This document shows positions 14,397-24,284 of a DNA stretch of 64,000 bases, piece after piece. Location of the stretch: the NCBI GenBank assembly GCA_003212395.1, contig QCPU01000002.1, forward strand, positions 62,001 to 126,000. Reading direction: 5' to 3'. The notes under the pieces were generated by a model. It saw nothing but the letters and a program-made list of their open reading frames with translations, did no database searches and had not been told where the DNA came from. This stretch comes from Prochlorococcus sp. AG-442-B03 (GTDB taxonomy: Bacteria > Cyanobacteriota > Cyanobacteriia > PCC-6307 > Cyanobiaceae). The translations under genes and the position numbers were made by a program. Position 1 is the stretch's first letter; each line of letters starts with the position of its first letter.

Positions 14397-15742
14397 TTTA
14401 ATGAAAATACTTTATCTTCCTTATTAGTTTTTAGGAATGCACTAAGGTTTGTAGTGTTAGGTTTAAATTCACTTATCTGATTTGTTCTATTAATTATATT
14501 TATTAGCTCTTTTTCACCAGCCCTATATTGTTTATCTTTTCTAGTTCCAATCTCTCTTTGGAGAATAGGGTTGATATTCATTTTTACTTCTATGTCTGGA
14601 ATAATTCCAAATTTGTTTATATCAGTGCCCTTAGGAGTTAAATACTTAGCAACTGTAACAGTTAACCCTGAACCATCAACTAATGCTCTCATAGATTGAA
14701 CTAGACCTTTACCAAACGTTTTTTTCCCAACTAATTTTCCTCTTTTGTTATCTTTTATTGCACCAGAAACTATTTCACTAGCACTAGCAGAACCCTCATT
14801 AACTAAGACAACTAAGGGCTTTTTTGTTAGAGCTTGACCATTTCCTCTTTTTGTTTCTTTTAAACCATCTTTACTGACTGTACTTACTATTACTCCTTTG
14901 TTAATAAAGTGCCTTGAGATATCAATGCTTGATTCTAATAAACCTCCCGGATTACTTCTCAAGTCAAGAACATATCCTGCAACTTTTTTTGCTTCTAAAT
15001 CCTTAATAGCATCTCTTGTCTCTTTTGATGCATTTGCATTAAATTGCTTAATTCTTACATAGCCAATTAATAAGCCGTTTTTGGTTTGATTGATTTTACT
15101 TGATACAGATTTTATTTCAATTTTTTCTCTTGATAAAATCTTAAAAAAGGATTTAGATTTAGATCCTCTAAGAATTTCAAGCTTAACTTTAGTACCTCTT
15201 TTTCCTCTTATTAATTTCACGGCCTCCTCTATATTCATACCTTCAGTAGAAATATCATCTATAGATAATATTTTATCTTTAGCTTTAATTCCAGCATTAA
15301 ATGCAGGGGTGCCCTCTATTGGAGAAATAATGATTAAATCATCAGATTCTTTATCTTTAACTATTTGTATACCAACTCCAGTTAATTCCCCAGAGGTATC
15401 AATTTTCATTTGATTAAATTCCTTAGGTTCTAAAAATCTTGTATAAGAATCACCTAAGTTAGAAAGCATATCTCTAATCGCATCATATGCTTCATTGCTG
15501 TCTGAATATGTTTTTGATAAAACTTCTTTTCTTAGATTAATCCAATTAGACTTTTGAAATTTACCGCTTGAATCAAGAAAATCTCTATAAACAATTTGCC
15601 AAACATGATCAATTACTTCTTTATAACTATTATTTAAAACTGTTGCTTCTGCAAAATTATTTAAAAATAGCCCAGAAAAGGTTGAGGCGGTCAGAATTAT
15701 AAATTTTTTTTTAAGCAATTTTCTTAACTTCAAAGAATTCAA
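14393..15742 (-). CDS. ctpA: Carboxyl-terminal processing protease
   Basis: This is a 449-residue S41 peptidase with an N-terminal signal/anchor (KFIILTASTFSGLFLNNFAEA), so it works in the lumen or periplasm. A PDZ domain (about 118-205) precedes the catalytic core, with Ser320 in NEGSASASEI and Lys345 in TFGKG forming the Ser/Lys dyad. CtpA trims the D1 precursor of photosystem II. Cyanobacteria have paralogs CtpB and CtpC, so the exact member is uncertain. Confidence 0.9.
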   Translation of the reverse strand: MNSLKLRKLLKKKFIILTASTFSGLFLNNFAEATVLNNSYKEVIDHVWQIVYRDFLDSSGKFQKSNWINLRKEVLSKTYSDSNEAYDAIRDMLSNLGDSYTRFLEPKEFNQMKIDTSGELTGVGIQIVKDKESDDLIIISPIEGTPAFNAGIKAKDKILSIDDISTEGMNIEEAVKLIRGKRGTKVKLEILRGSKSKSFFKILSREKIEIKSVSSKINQTKNGLLIGYVRIKQFNANASKETRDAIKDLEAKKVAGYVLDLRSNPGGLLESSIDISRHFINKGVIVSTVSKDGLKETKRGNGQALTKKPLVVLVNEGSASASEIVSGAIKDNKRGKLVGKKTFGKGLVQSMRALVDGSGLTVTVAKYLTPKGTDINKFGIIPDIEVKMNINPILQREIGTRKDKQYRAGEKELINIINRTNQISEFKPNTTNLSAFLKTNKEDKVFSLN

Positions 15743-15795
15743 TATTTTTTATTATAAAAAGAATTTATTTATAATTTCAAAAATTTGACAAATCC

Positions 15796-17013
15796 TTAAG
15801 GATCAATCCACTTCCCATCATCCTTAATTAGTTGGATTAAAGCATTAACCCCCTCATCTTCAGGTACTCTTTTTATCTCTTCTTTCCTTCTATATAGAGC
15901 AATAGTTCCTTTGCCTTTACCAACATAACCATAATCAGCGTCTGCCATTTCTCCTGGTCCATTTACTATGCATCCCATTATTGCTATATCTAAACCAGTT
16001 AAATGTGAAGTTGCGTTCCTAACTTTATCTACAACTTCTTCTAGATTGAAAAGTGTTCTACCACAACTAGGGCAACTGATATATTCAACCATTGTTTTTC
16101 TTAGTCCTAAAGATTGCAAAATTGAATAGCAAACTGGTATTTCCTTTTCTGGAGCTTCTGTTAAAGAAACCCTGATGGTATCTCCTAATCCCTCTGCTAA
16201 AAGCGTTCCAATCCCAGCAGTACTTTTAATCCTTCCATAATCACCATCTCCAGCTTCAGTCACTCCTAAATGTAAGGGATAGTTATATCCTTCAAAGTCA
16301 AGCCTATCTGCGATCATTCTGTAAGCTGCCATCATGACTGGAGCCCTGGAAGCTTTCATAGAAATAATTATGTTATGAAAATCAAGCTCATCACAAATTT
16401 TGACGAACTCCATCGCAGATTCTGTCATTCCCAATGGCGTATCTCCATAAGTAAAAAGCATCCTCTCAGATAGAGACCCATGATTAACTCCAATCCTTAG
16501 AGCTTTGTTTTCAGCCTTTAAAACTTCAACTAAAGGGGTAAATCTTTTAAGTATCGTTTGTTTAATAGTTTCAAATTCCTCATCTGTATATTCAGTTCTT
16601 GTAGGGTCTGATTTTTCAAAAACGAACAATCCGGGATTAATTCTTACTTTATCAACATGTTTTGCAACCTCCATTGCAATTTTCATACCATTATGGTGAA
16701 CATCAGCTACCAAGGGGGTGTTGATATTATTTTCTAATAATTTTGCTTTAATATCTCCTACTGCTTTTGCATGCGCTAAGGAAGGGACCGTTAATCTTAC
16801 TATTTCACAACCTACATCATGAAGTCTTTTAATAGCTAAGTAAGCATTTTCGACATCCATAGTATCTTCATTTATCATCGATTGAACTCTTACTGGATAA
16901 TCACTTCCAATAGCTACATCACCAACCATTACAGTTCTAGTTTTCCTTCTCTCAATATGAGTTGAATATCTTTTGGAGAGACTATTAACCTCTTTTGATT
17001 GAGTTAATGACAT
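15796..17013 (-). CDS. ispG: 4-hydroxy-3-methylbut-2-enyl diphosphate synthase
   Basis: IspG (GcpE) converts MEcPP to HMBPP in the plastid-type MEP isoprenoid pathway and carries a 4Fe-4S cluster. The 405 residues include the N-terminal TIM-barrel ([33 protein letters not shown]) and the C-terminal cluster domain with [10 protein letters not shown] and [17 protein letters not shown]. The isoprenoids feed chlorophyll and carotenoid synthesis. It lies between ctpA and the UDG-like gene, all on the minus strand. Confidence 0.97.
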   Translation of the reverse strand: MSLTQSKEVNSLSKRYSTHIERRKTRTVMVGDVAIGSDYPVRVQSMINEDTMDVENAYLAIKRLHDVGCEIVRLTVPSLAHAKAVGDIKAKLLENNINTPLVADVHHNGMKIAMEVAKHVDKVRINPGLFVFEKSDPTRTEYTDEEFETIKQTILKRFTPLVEVLKAENKALRIGVNHGSLSERMLFTYGDTPLGMTESAMEFVKICDELDFHNIIISMKASRAPVMMAAYRMIADRLDFEGYNYPLHLGVTEAGDGDYGRIKSTAGIGTLLAEGLGDTIRVSLTEAPEKEIPVCYSILQSLGLRKTMVEYISCPSCGRTLFNLEEVVDKVRNATSHLTGLDIAIMGCIVNGPGEMADADYGYVGKGKGTIALYRRKEEIKRVPEDEGVNALIQLIKDDGKWIDP

Positions 17014-17047
17014 TAAAATTCTTGATATTCAAAAAGGATTCACTAAA

Positions 17048-17551
17048 TTATACGGCATATAGTTTACCACTTACATTCTCTAAGTCTTTCAAAGTTAGAT
17101 GGTAAGGTTTATTAATTTCTTTTGAAGGAAATCTCAACAAATAAGATGGATGAAAAATTACCATAATTTCTCTCCCATCTTTTTTAATCCATTGACCTCT
17201 TAAATTACTTATAGGATCTTTAATTTCTAAAATAGCCCTCATAGCAGTCGAACCAGTAAGTAATATAAATTTTGGATCAACTAGCTTTATTTGCTGTAAT
17301 AACCAAGGTTTATGAATATTAATTTCTCTAGCAGTGGGTTTTCTATTATTTGGTGGACGACATTTAATTACATTGCAAAAATAAACATCGTCCTCATAGT
17401 CAATCCCCGCTTTTATCAATAATTCGTTTAATAACTTACCAGATTTACCTACATATGGTTTTCCTTCTAAGTCTTCCTGTGCTCCAGGTGCCTCACCAAT
17501 TATTAACAAATCTGCAAATACACTTCCTCTCCCAATAACTAACCTTTTCAC
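17048..17551 (-). CDS. Family-4-like uracil-DNA glycosylase lacking cluster cysteines
   Basis: The fold motifs are present: IIGEAPGAQEDLEGKPYVG, NVIKCRPPNNRKP and the C-terminal FHPSYLLR. This predicts removal of uracil from DNA. Normal family-4 enzymes hold a 4Fe-4S cluster with an N-terminal CxxC and two later cysteines. Here the protein starts (GTG) after the place of the CxxC, and the second later cysteine is His (EINIHKPWL); only KCRPP remains. No CxxC is seen in the frame upstream either. At 167 residues it is shorter than usual. Activity without the cluster is uncertain. Confidence 0.85.
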   Translation of the reverse strand: MKRLVIGRGSVFADLLIIGEAPGAQEDLEGKPYVGKSGKLLNELLIKAGIDYEDDVYFCNVIKCRPPNNRKPTAREINIHKPWLLQQIKLVDPKFILLTGSTAMRAILEIKDPISNLRGQWIKKDGREIMVIFHPSYLLRFPSKEINKPYHLTLKDLENVSGKLYAV

Positions 17552-17712
17552 CGAAAAAAACTTTAAATATTTTTTTATCTTAAGAACTCAAAACATGAAA
17601 ATAAAATAGATTAAGAAAATGAACTAAATTAAACCATTATGTGATACTTTTACTTATTGTTAATTTATGCATTTGTCATTATTAAAAGTCATATTTGAAA
17701 AGTTATAAGTCA

Positions 17713-18891
17713 ATGAGTCAAGTAAATTTATCTGAACGGGCACTTTCAATTGAGCCTTCTCTTACATTGCAGATAAGTGCTAAAGCAAATCAATTATCTG
17801 CAGAAGGTGTAGATATTTGCAATTTAAGTGCAGGAGAACCTGACTTTAATGCCCCAAAAGAAGTTGTAGAGGCTACAAGTAAAGCTATATTTGATGGTTT
17901 TACAAAGTACGGGCCCGCAGCGGGCAATTTAGATCTCCGAAAAGCAATTGCAAATAAACTTCAAATTCAAAACAATTTAAATATTGAATTTGAAAATGTA
18001 ATGGTCACAAATGGTGCTAAGCAAGCAATATATAATCTTTTCCAAGTTTTGTTAAATGCTGGAGACGAAGTTATTATTCCTTCTCCATACTGGTTAAGTT
18101 ATCCCCAGATGGTTAGGTTGGCTGGTGGGAAGCCAATCTTTACAAATTCTTCTGCTGAAGATGGATTTAAAATAAATATAAAAGACTTGAAGTCTAAAAT
18201 CTCCTCAAAAACTAAATTTATAATTATCAATTCTCCTAATAACCCCACTGGAAGAGTTATGTCAAAGGAAGAATTATTGCAAATTGCCGATTTAGCCAGA
18301 GAAAATCCAAATATCAATATTCTTTCTGATGAGATTTACGAGCTAATCCTTAAAAAAGAATTTAAACACTACAGTTTATCTTCATTAGCAAATGACTTAA
18401 AAGATAGGATTTTCATAATAAATGGGTTTGCGAAAGGATGGGCTATGACTGGCTGGAGGGTAGGTTATTTAGTAGGTCCCAAAGATGTAATCAAAGCATC
18501 TTCAGCATTACAAAGTCAAAGTACAAGTAATGTTTGCTCTTTTGTTCAAAAAGGTGCTTTAGAGGCTTTAAAAATTAATAATGATTTTTTCTCAATGATA
18601 AATAGCCATTATGATCAAAGAAGAAGTCTTCTCTATGAGGGCCTTAAGAGTATAGATGGTATTTATATTAAAGAACCTAATGGAGCATTTTACGCATTTC
18701 CAAAATTACCTAACTCTTCAATTACTTCCGTTGATTTCTGCAAGAAAGCTCTTCAAGATTATGGATTAGTTGTTGTACCTGGAAAAGCTTTTGGGGCTGA
18801 CGAATGTATAAGAATGTCTTGTGCCGCTTCAGCGGATAAAATAAAAGATGGACTACAAAGACTTGAAAAAGCAATCTCTGAATACTATTAA
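17713..18891 (+). CDS. aspC: Aspartate aminotransferase (class I PLP enzyme)
   Basis: The start is taken at ATG 17713 (392 residues); a TTG at 17695 is less likely. Motifs: NLSAGEPDFNAP, YGPAAGNLDLRKAIA, SPNNPTGRV, SDEIYE and the PLP lysine in NGFAKGWAMTGWRVGY. The final FGADECIRMSCAAS holds the carboxylate-binding Arg. It moves amino groups between aspartate/glutamate and 2-oxoacids. It lies just ahead of phnD, possibly in the same transcript. Confidence 0.93.
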   Translation: MSQVNLSERALSIEPSLTLQISAKANQLSAEGVDICNLSAGEPDFNAPKEVVEATSKAIFDGFTKYGPAAGNLDLRKAIANKLQIQNNLNIEFENVMVTNGAKQAIYNLFQVLLNAGDEVIIPSPYWLSYPQMVRLAGGKPIFTNSSAEDGFKINIKDLKSKISSKTKFIIINSPNNPTGRVMSKEELLQIADLARENPNINILSDEIYELILKKEFKHYSLSSLANDLKDRIFIINGFAKGWAMTGWRVGYLVGPKDVIKASSALQSQSTSNVCSFVQKGALEALKINNDFFSMINSHYDQRRSLLYEGLKSIDGIYIKEPNGAFYAFPKLPNSSITSVDFCKKALQDYGLVVVPGKAFGADECIRMSCAASADKIKDGLQRLEKAISEYY

Positions 18892-18903
18892 TTTAACTAA
18901 GTA

Positions 18904-19797
18904 ATGTTTAATTTAAAAAATTTCCTACTAAGTTCATCTATTTTATTTTCTATTTTTTCATCACCTGTATTTTCAAATCCCAAAGTTTTAAAAGTTGGAG
19001 CAATACCTGATCAAAACCAAGATGTTTTGAACAAAAGATTTAATTTATTTTCAAAAGAATTATCCAAACAACTTGATGTAGAAGTTAAATACATTCCTGT
19101 TATTAATTATGTTGCAGCAGTAACTGGATTTAGAACTAAAGATTTAGATTTAGTTTGGTTTGGCGGTTTATCAGGAGTTCAAGCAAGATTACAAACTCCT
19201 AATTCAATTGTCATAGCTCAAAGAGATATCGATAAGGAATTTAAAAGTGTTTTTATAGTAAACAAGAATTTAGAACTTAACTCAATTTCAAACATTAAAG
19301 GACTTAAAAAACTAAAGAATTTAAGATTTACCTTTGGATCTGAAAACTCAACTTCTGGAAGATTAATGCCAGAATATTTTTTAAATCAAGTAGGGGTAGA
19401 AATTAAACACTTTAGAGGGAAAAAAGCAGGTTTTAGTGGGAGTCATGATGCCACTATAGCTTTAGTTAATAGTGGGGCCTTTGATGCTGGAGCTTTAAAT
19501 AAACAAGTTTGGGAAAACAATCTTAAAAATAATCCCAAAAGAACAAGTAATTTAAAATTATTCTGGATCACCCCAGAATATTTTGACTATCATTGGATAG
19601 CTCAAGGAGATCTTGAAAATAGATTCGGTGAAGGATTTACAAAAAAACTTAAATCAGTAATTCTAAATTTAGATATAAATGAAAAATCACATAAAAAGAT
19701 TTTAGATATGTTCAATGCAAAAAGATTTATAAATGCAGAAGCAAAACAGTATAAAAATATAGAGGAAATAGGGAGGAAATTGAATAAAATTAGATGA
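18904..19797 (+). CDS. phnD: Phosphonate/phosphite ABC transporter substrate-binding protein
   Basis: The N-terminal signal peptide (LLSSSILFSIFSSPVFS) leads to a periplasmic binding protein: VGAIPDQNQDVLNKRF, DLVWFGGLSGVQAR, TFGSENSTSGRLMP and the binding-site region SGSHDATI. This is the PhnD-like family; in Prochlorococcus, PhnD1-type proteins are known to bind phosphite and methylphosphonate, so the ligand here may be either. It is followed by phnC with an ATGA overlap. Confidence 0.93.
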   Translation: MFNLKNFLLSSSILFSIFSSPVFSNPKVLKVGAIPDQNQDVLNKRFNLFSKELSKQLDVEVKYIPVINYVAAVTGFRTKDLDLVWFGGLSGVQARLQTPNSIVIAQRDIDKEFKSVFIVNKNLELNSISNIKGLKKLKNLRFTFGSENSTSGRLMPEYFLNQVGVEIKHFRGKKAGFSGSHDATIALVNSGAFDAGALNKQVWENNLKNNPKRTSNLKLFWITPEYFDYHWIAQGDLENRFGEGFTKKLKSVILNLDINEKSHKKILDMFNAKRFINAEAKQYKNIEEIGRKLNKIR

Positions 19798-20534
19798 ATA
19801 ATACTCTCTTAGAATTAAAAAATATATCTTATAAATACAAAAATAATCTGATTCTTAATAAAGTTAATTTAAAAATAAATTCAGGGGAGAAAATTGCACT
19901 TTTAGGTAAAAGCGGTTCAGGAAAAACTACACTTATATCAGTTCTTAATGGCACTATCAAGCCAACTCATGGTGAGGTTAAATTATTCAGTAAAAGTTTC
20001 GAGGAATTAGATAGAAAGCAGAAAAGTAAGATAACAACTATTTGGCAAGATTTAAGATTAATAGAAGATCTCTCCGCAGAACAAAATGTTAATTGTGGAC
20101 TACTAGCGGAAAACAATTTTTATTTCGCTTTTAAAAATTTGCTAAATATAAGTTCTTTTAAGAAGGCACATAAATATATGCAATTATGTAGACTTCATAA
20201 TTCTGTTTACGACAAAAAAATCGGAAAACTATCTGGGGGGCAAAAACAAAGGGTGGCTATAGCTAGATCATTAATTCAAGGATCAAATATATTACTTGCA
20301 GATGAGCCTTTTAATAATTTAGATCCCAAATTAATAACAACAATTAAAAACCTTCTGCTAGAAAATGGAGATAAAAATAACACAAAAAAATCGCCAAAGA
20401 CGGCATTAGTTGCATTACATAGATTAGATTTGCTGAACGATTTCGATAAAGTTATCGGAATAAGGGATGGTAAAATTTTTTTCAATATTAAAAGAAATAA
20501 CTTAAAGAAGCTTCATTTAGACAAAATATATTAA
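19794..20534 (+). CDS. phnC: Phosphonate/phosphite ABC transporter ATP-binding protein
   Basis: This ABC ATPase of 246 residues has Walker A GKSGSGKT (38-45), Q-loop IWQDLRLI, signature LSGGQKQRVAIARSL, Walker B ILLADEP and a switch His in ALHRLD. Its start overlaps the phnD stop, and phnE follows after 4 bases. It powers import of the PhnD ligand. Confidence 0.95.
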   Translation: MNNTLLELKNISYKYKNNLILNKVNLKINSGEKIALLGKSGSGKTTLISVLNGTIKPTHGEVKLFSKSFEELDRKQKSKITTIWQDLRLIEDLSAEQNVNCGLLAENNFYFAFKNLLNISSFKKAHKYMQLCRLHNSVYDKKIGKLSGGQKQRVAIARSLIQGSNILLADEPFNNLDPKLITTIKNLLLENGDKNNTKKSPKTALVALHRLDLLNDFDKVIGIRDGKIFFNIKRNNLKKLHLDKIY

Positions 20535-20538
20535 TTAG

Positions 20539-22041
20539 TTGAACAAATTAAAATTAAACTATACCTCATTATCTTTTCTTCCAATTTTGGTATGCATACC
20601 CCTAGGGTATCAATTAATAAACAATATCCATTTTGGAGGATTTAAATTATTCCAAGAATTCTTAATTTCTGCATTTAATCCCAAGATCGATAATGAAATT
20701 ATTATTACCGTAATTAAGCGATTAAATGAAACTATTTTAATTGGTTTTTTTAGTTGGTTAGTAAGTATTATTTTTGGAGCAATTTTTGGAATAATTTCCT
20801 CAAATATTTTTTATAAAATCTTTAATATTCCAAATTTTTTCTATCGCATAATAAGGGTTTTTCTAACAATAATTAGATCTATACACGAAGTTGTTTGGGG
20901 AATAATATTAATGCAAATATATGGAATAAATTTTTCGATAGGAATAATAGCTATATGTATACCTTATATTTCTTTAAATTCAAAAGTTTTTGCTGAACAA
21001 TTAGAAACTATTGACTACAAAAGTTTTGAATCTATAAATCAAATAAATGCACCTAAATTTTCTTCTTTATTAACCATAGTATGGAATCCAATAATAAATA
21101 CATTTAAAAACTTTGGTTTATATCGATTAGAGTGTTCAATAAGAAGTACGGTGATTTTAGGACTTTTTGGGATTGGAGGAATAGGTACCAGTATTTTTTT
21201 ATCTTTCCAAACTTTGAATTTTAGAGAGTTATGGACTTATTTATGGTCCTTAGCAATTTTGATAATTCTTTCTGGATTAATATTCAAAAAAATAAAATTT
21301 AATACAACAAATAAAATCCTATCTATTTTTTTCATTGCAGTTTTTTTCATAACAATTTTATTTTCTTTTTCATATTTTCTTTATTTTATTTTTAATAATA
21401 ATTTTGAAAATTTTAATTCCATTAGTTCTCTATTTAAATCAAGCTCAGATTTAGGATTATTTGATTTCTTAAAAATTATATTAGAAACAATAATTTTAAG
21501 TCTTTTATCAACAGGAATCGCAATTAGTTTACCTCCATTAGTAATAGGAATTTTCAACAACAATAGTTCTAAAATTTTTATAAAAATTTTTGCATTTTTA
21601 TTACGTTTAATACCTACACCTGTAATACTTCTAACTCTATTAACTTTTAATAATCCTTCTTTATCTTTAGCAGCTTTAACATTAGGTCTTCACAACGCTG
21701 GTATTACAAGCAAATTACTTTTTACAAATCTAGAAACCCAAGACAGGAGAAATTATATCGCAATGAAATCTCTAGGAATCTCAAAAAAGACTAGTTGGCT
21801 TTTGGGTTTATTTTCTCAACAAGCAAAAAGTTACTTAGCGTATTGCGCTTATAGATCTGACATCATTATTAGAGAAACTGCAATTGTTGGTGTCATTGGA
21901 AGTGTTGGTTTAGGTTGGCAATTGCAAGAATCACTAAGTTCCTTCGCATGGCAAGAAGTCACCATAGTTTTGATAGCTTATAGCTCCATTGCAATAGTTG
22001 GCGAATTAATAAATGGTAAAATCAAAAATAGTTTAACTTGA
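20539..22041 (+). CDS. phnE: Phosphonate/phosphite permease, two fused modules
   Basis: TTG start; 500 residues, about twice the usual PhnE. It contains two full permease modules, each with the cytoplasmic EAA-type loop that contacts PhnC (around VFAEQLETIDYKSFESINQ and MKSLGISKKTSWLLGLF). About 12 membrane helices are predicted. A fused permease would replace the homodimer of normal systems. A strong terminator follows at 22036-22080, ending the phnD-phnC-phnE operon. Confidence 0.93.
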   Translation: MNKLKLNYTSLSFLPILVCIPLGYQLINNIHFGGFKLFQEFLISAFNPKIDNEIIITVIKRLNETILIGFFSWLVSIIFGAIFGIISSNIFYKIFNIPNFFYRIIRVFLTIIRSIHEVVWGIILMQIYGINFSIGIIAICIPYISLNSKVFAEQLETIDYKSFESINQINAPKFSSLLTIVWNPIINTFKNFGLYRLECSIRSTVILGLFGIGGIGTSIFLSFQTLNFRELWTYLWSLAILIILSGLIFKKIKFNTTNKILSIFFIAVFFITILFSFSYFLYFIFNNNFENFNSISSLFKSSSDLGLFDFLKIILETIILSLLSTGIAISLPPLVIGIFNNNSSKIFIKIFAFLLRLIPTPVILLTLLTFNNPSLSLAALTLGLHNAGITSKLLFTNLETQDRRNYIAMKSLGISKKTSWLLGLFSQQAKSYLAYCAYRSDIIIRETAIVGVIGSVGLGWQLQESLSSFAWQEVTIVLIAYSSIAIVGELINGKIKNSLT

Positions 22042-22080
22042 TTTGTAAGAATAATTTGTTAAATCAAGTAATTATTTTTT
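22036..22080 (+). terminator. Terminator of the phn operon
   Basis: ACTTGATTT (22036-22044) pairs with AAATCAAGT (22061-22069), followed by AATTATTTTTTT. It overlaps the last codons of phnE. Confidence 0.8.
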
Positions 22081-22090
22081 TCCGGTTATA

Positions 22091-22735
22091 GTGATTAGTT
22101 TACCAAAACAGCTAGTTGTAATTGGAGATAGCTCAGTTTATGGATGGGGAGATAATGAGGGTGGCGGATGGTGTGAGAGGCTTAGAAAAGATTGGTGCAA
22201 CAACCAAAATGGGCCAGTTATTTATCAACTTGGCGTTAGGGGAGATGGGATAGAAAAAGTTTCATCTAGATGGGAAAAAGAATGGTCATCTAGAGGAGAA
22301 ACGAGAAGAAATAAACCTAAAGCAATCCTACTAAATGTAGGTCTTAACGACACTGCAACAATTGGTCAGATAAATGGAAGACATCAATTAGATATAGATG
22401 GATTTGAATATGGATTAGAGAGGCTAATTAATGAAATGAAATCTCAAACAAATGTATTTGTTATTGGTTTGACACCAGTTGTCGAAAGCAAAATGCCGTT
22501 CGCAGGATGTCTATGGTACTCAAATGATTTTTGTAATTCTTATGAAAGGAGAATGGAGGAAGTATGCCTTAATCAGAATGTCCCATTTCTTCCTACTTTT
22601 AGAGAAATGTACTCTGATAAAAGGAGTAAAAATTGGATTTCGCATGATGGAATTCATCTAAATTCCGAAGGTCATTTCTGGCTTTTCCAAAGACTTAAAA
22701 GCTGGGATATTCTTACAAAATGGAAGGAATCTTAG
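22091..22735 (+). CDS. SGNH/GDSL-family hydrolase
   Basis: The GTG start gives 214 residues. The block order of SGNH esterases is clear: VIGDSSVYGWGD (Ser in block I), GVRGDGI (Gly), LLNVGLNDTA (Asn), and SHDGIHLNSEGH (Asp/His dyad). No signal peptide is seen, so it is probably cytoplasmic. Substrate unknown; esterases of this type act on lipids, acyl groups or glycans. It follows the phn terminator, so its promoter is within about 10-50 bases. Confidence 0.88.
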   Translation: MISLPKQLVVIGDSSVYGWGDNEGGGWCERLRKDWCNNQNGPVIYQLGVRGDGIEKVSSRWEKEWSSRGETRRNKPKAILLNVGLNDTATIGQINGRHQLDIDGFEYGLERLINEMKSQTNVFVIGLTPVVESKMPFAGCLWYSNDFCNSYERRMEEVCLNQNVPFLPTFREMYSDKRSKNWISHDGIHLNSEGHFWLFQRLKSWDILTKWKES

Positions 22736-22751
22736 GTCTTTTCAAATATTA

Positions 22752-23495
22752 TTAATTTAAAAAATATGAATATAAAATAAGAGCAAAGATAGCAAAAACA
22801 GAAGCAATACTTGTCTGAATAGCATTTACCAATTCATTACTTAATTTATATTTGTTTTGAAATTTAGCACCAATAATACTTTCAAAAAGTGTTGCCAAGA
22901 ATCCAGAAACTACAACAACTATAAAATGATATTTTGTAGAAATAATTGATAGACGAAGCATTATAAAAGCCATAAATATTGATCCCAAAACACTAGCTAA
23001 TGTTCCTTCTATACTTATTCCTCCTTCAGTTCCCCTATCCACCTTTTTAAGTGAAGTAATTAAGTATGTGTCTTTGCCAAATCTTTTTCCAATTTCGCTA
23101 CCAAAAGTATCCGCCAACTTTGCAGCAAAACTTGCAGCAAAACCTACTTTAAACATCACTAAATTGGCAGCATTAAATTTGGTCATAATGGCGAGAAATA
23201 ATCCTGTAGCGGCTGAGCCCCATACATTCTCAGGACCTCTTCTCCCGCCTCTTTTTTCAGCAATTCCTTGTGCTTTTTTAAATTTAAAACCTATTTTGGT
23301 AACGAGGGATCCAAATAATAAATAAATTACAACTGACATCCAACCCTGCCAAGACAAACATCCCCACAAAATTGTGCCTAAGATGCCTGCACTTACCCAA
23401 CCACTTTTCGTCATCAAAGGAATCCTGCAAAATATATAAATCAAAATAAAATTAATGCAAAAACCTATAAAAAATTGATTTCTAATTAAATCCAT
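22752..23495 (-). CDS. DUF92 (TIGR00297) membrane protein, possible phytyl-phosphate kinase
   Basis: This 247-residue protein has 6-7 hydrophobic helices and the family motif GGRRGPENVWGSAATGLF plus ADTFGSEIG. The plant DUF92 protein VTE6 phosphorylates phytyl phosphate for tocopherol synthesis. A similar role in salvage of phytol from chlorophyll is possible, but not shown by sequence alone. It lies immediately before rsmE on the minus strand. Confidence 0.85.
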   Translation of the reverse strand: MDLIRNQFFIGFCINFILIYIFCRIPLMTKSGWVSAGILGTILWGCLSWQGWMSVVIYLLFGSLVTKIGFKFKKAQGIAEKRGGRRGPENVWGSAATGLFLAIMTKFNAANLVMFKVGFAASFAAKLADTFGSEIGKRFGKDTYLITSLKKVDRGTEGGISIEGTLASVLGSIFMAFIMLRLSIISTKYHFIVVVVSGFLATLFESIIGAKFQNKYKLSNELVNAIQTSIASVFAIFALILYSYFLN

Positions 23496-23501
23496 ATTTA
23501 T

Positions 23502-24275
23502 CTAATTCTTTAATTTCAAATCAATTCTCCACTGATTTAGGATTGATGATGCGTTAATACTAGCCGTTGAAGTTCTCAAGATAGTGTCGGAAAGCTTAAC
23601 AAAGGTAATATTATTTTTTTTAAAAAAATCAATTTCTTTAGCGGACCAACCTCCTTCAGGACCAATTACATTCCAAAAAATACCTCCTTTTTTATTTCCA
23701 AATTCTTGCTGTTTTCTTAACCATTGATTTAAGTCATATAGTGTTTCTTCTCTAGTTATAGAAATTGAAACTCTTTCTTGATTATCTCTACTTTTTAGCC
23801 ATTCAATAATATCCATTCCATTTAAAATAGATGGTTTCCATAATCTCTCACTTTGCTCAACAGCTTCATTGATAATTAAATTCCATCTCAAAAGTTTTCT
23901 AGAAAAATTTAAATTTTTGTTTACCTGTCTTTCTGAAAATAATGGCTGTATATAATCAATTCCTATTTCAGTACACATTTTTAAAATATCCTCAAAACCA
24001 CTTTTTGGTATAACAACAGCTATTCCTAATAAGTGAATTTCTTGTTCTTGAAATAAGTAAGGTTTTTTTAATTTAATTATTTCTAAGCAATCATTTTTAA
24101 CTTTTATAGCTTTCCATAATGAACCCTCTCCGTTAGCTATAAATATTTTTTTACCATTTTTTATCCTCATTACTTTGTTTAAATAATGAGCCTCTTCTTT
24201 AGAAAGTTCTAAATTATTTTTCTTAATATTTTCAATTCTTTCATGGGAAATAATTAATCTTGTTAAGTCTTCCAT
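23502..24275 (-). CDS. rsmE: 16S rRNA m3U1498 methyltransferase
   Basis: This is a SPOUT-class enzyme of 257 residues. The N-terminal RNA-binding region ends near LKKPYLF, and the C-terminal knot carries GPEGGWSAKEIDFF and LSDTILRTSTASINASS, the SAM-binding signatures. It methylates N3 of U1498 in 16S rRNA. Its start follows the DUF3531 gene stop by about 9 bases, so the two and the DUF92 gene form a likely operon. Confidence 0.95.
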   Translation of the reverse strand: MEDLTRLIISHERIENIKKNNLELSKEEAHYLNKVMRIKNGKKIFIANGEGSLWKAIKVKNDCLEIIKLKKPYLFQEQEIHLLGIAVVIPKSGFEDILKMCTEIGIDYIQPLFSERQVNKNLNFSRKLLRWNLIINEAVEQSERLWKPSILNGMDIIEWLKSRDNQERVSISITREETLYDLNQWLRKQQEFGNKKGGIFWNVIGPEGGWSAKEIDFFKKNNITFVKLSDTILRTSTASINASSILNQWRIDLKLKN

Positions 24276-24284
24276 CTAAAACAA

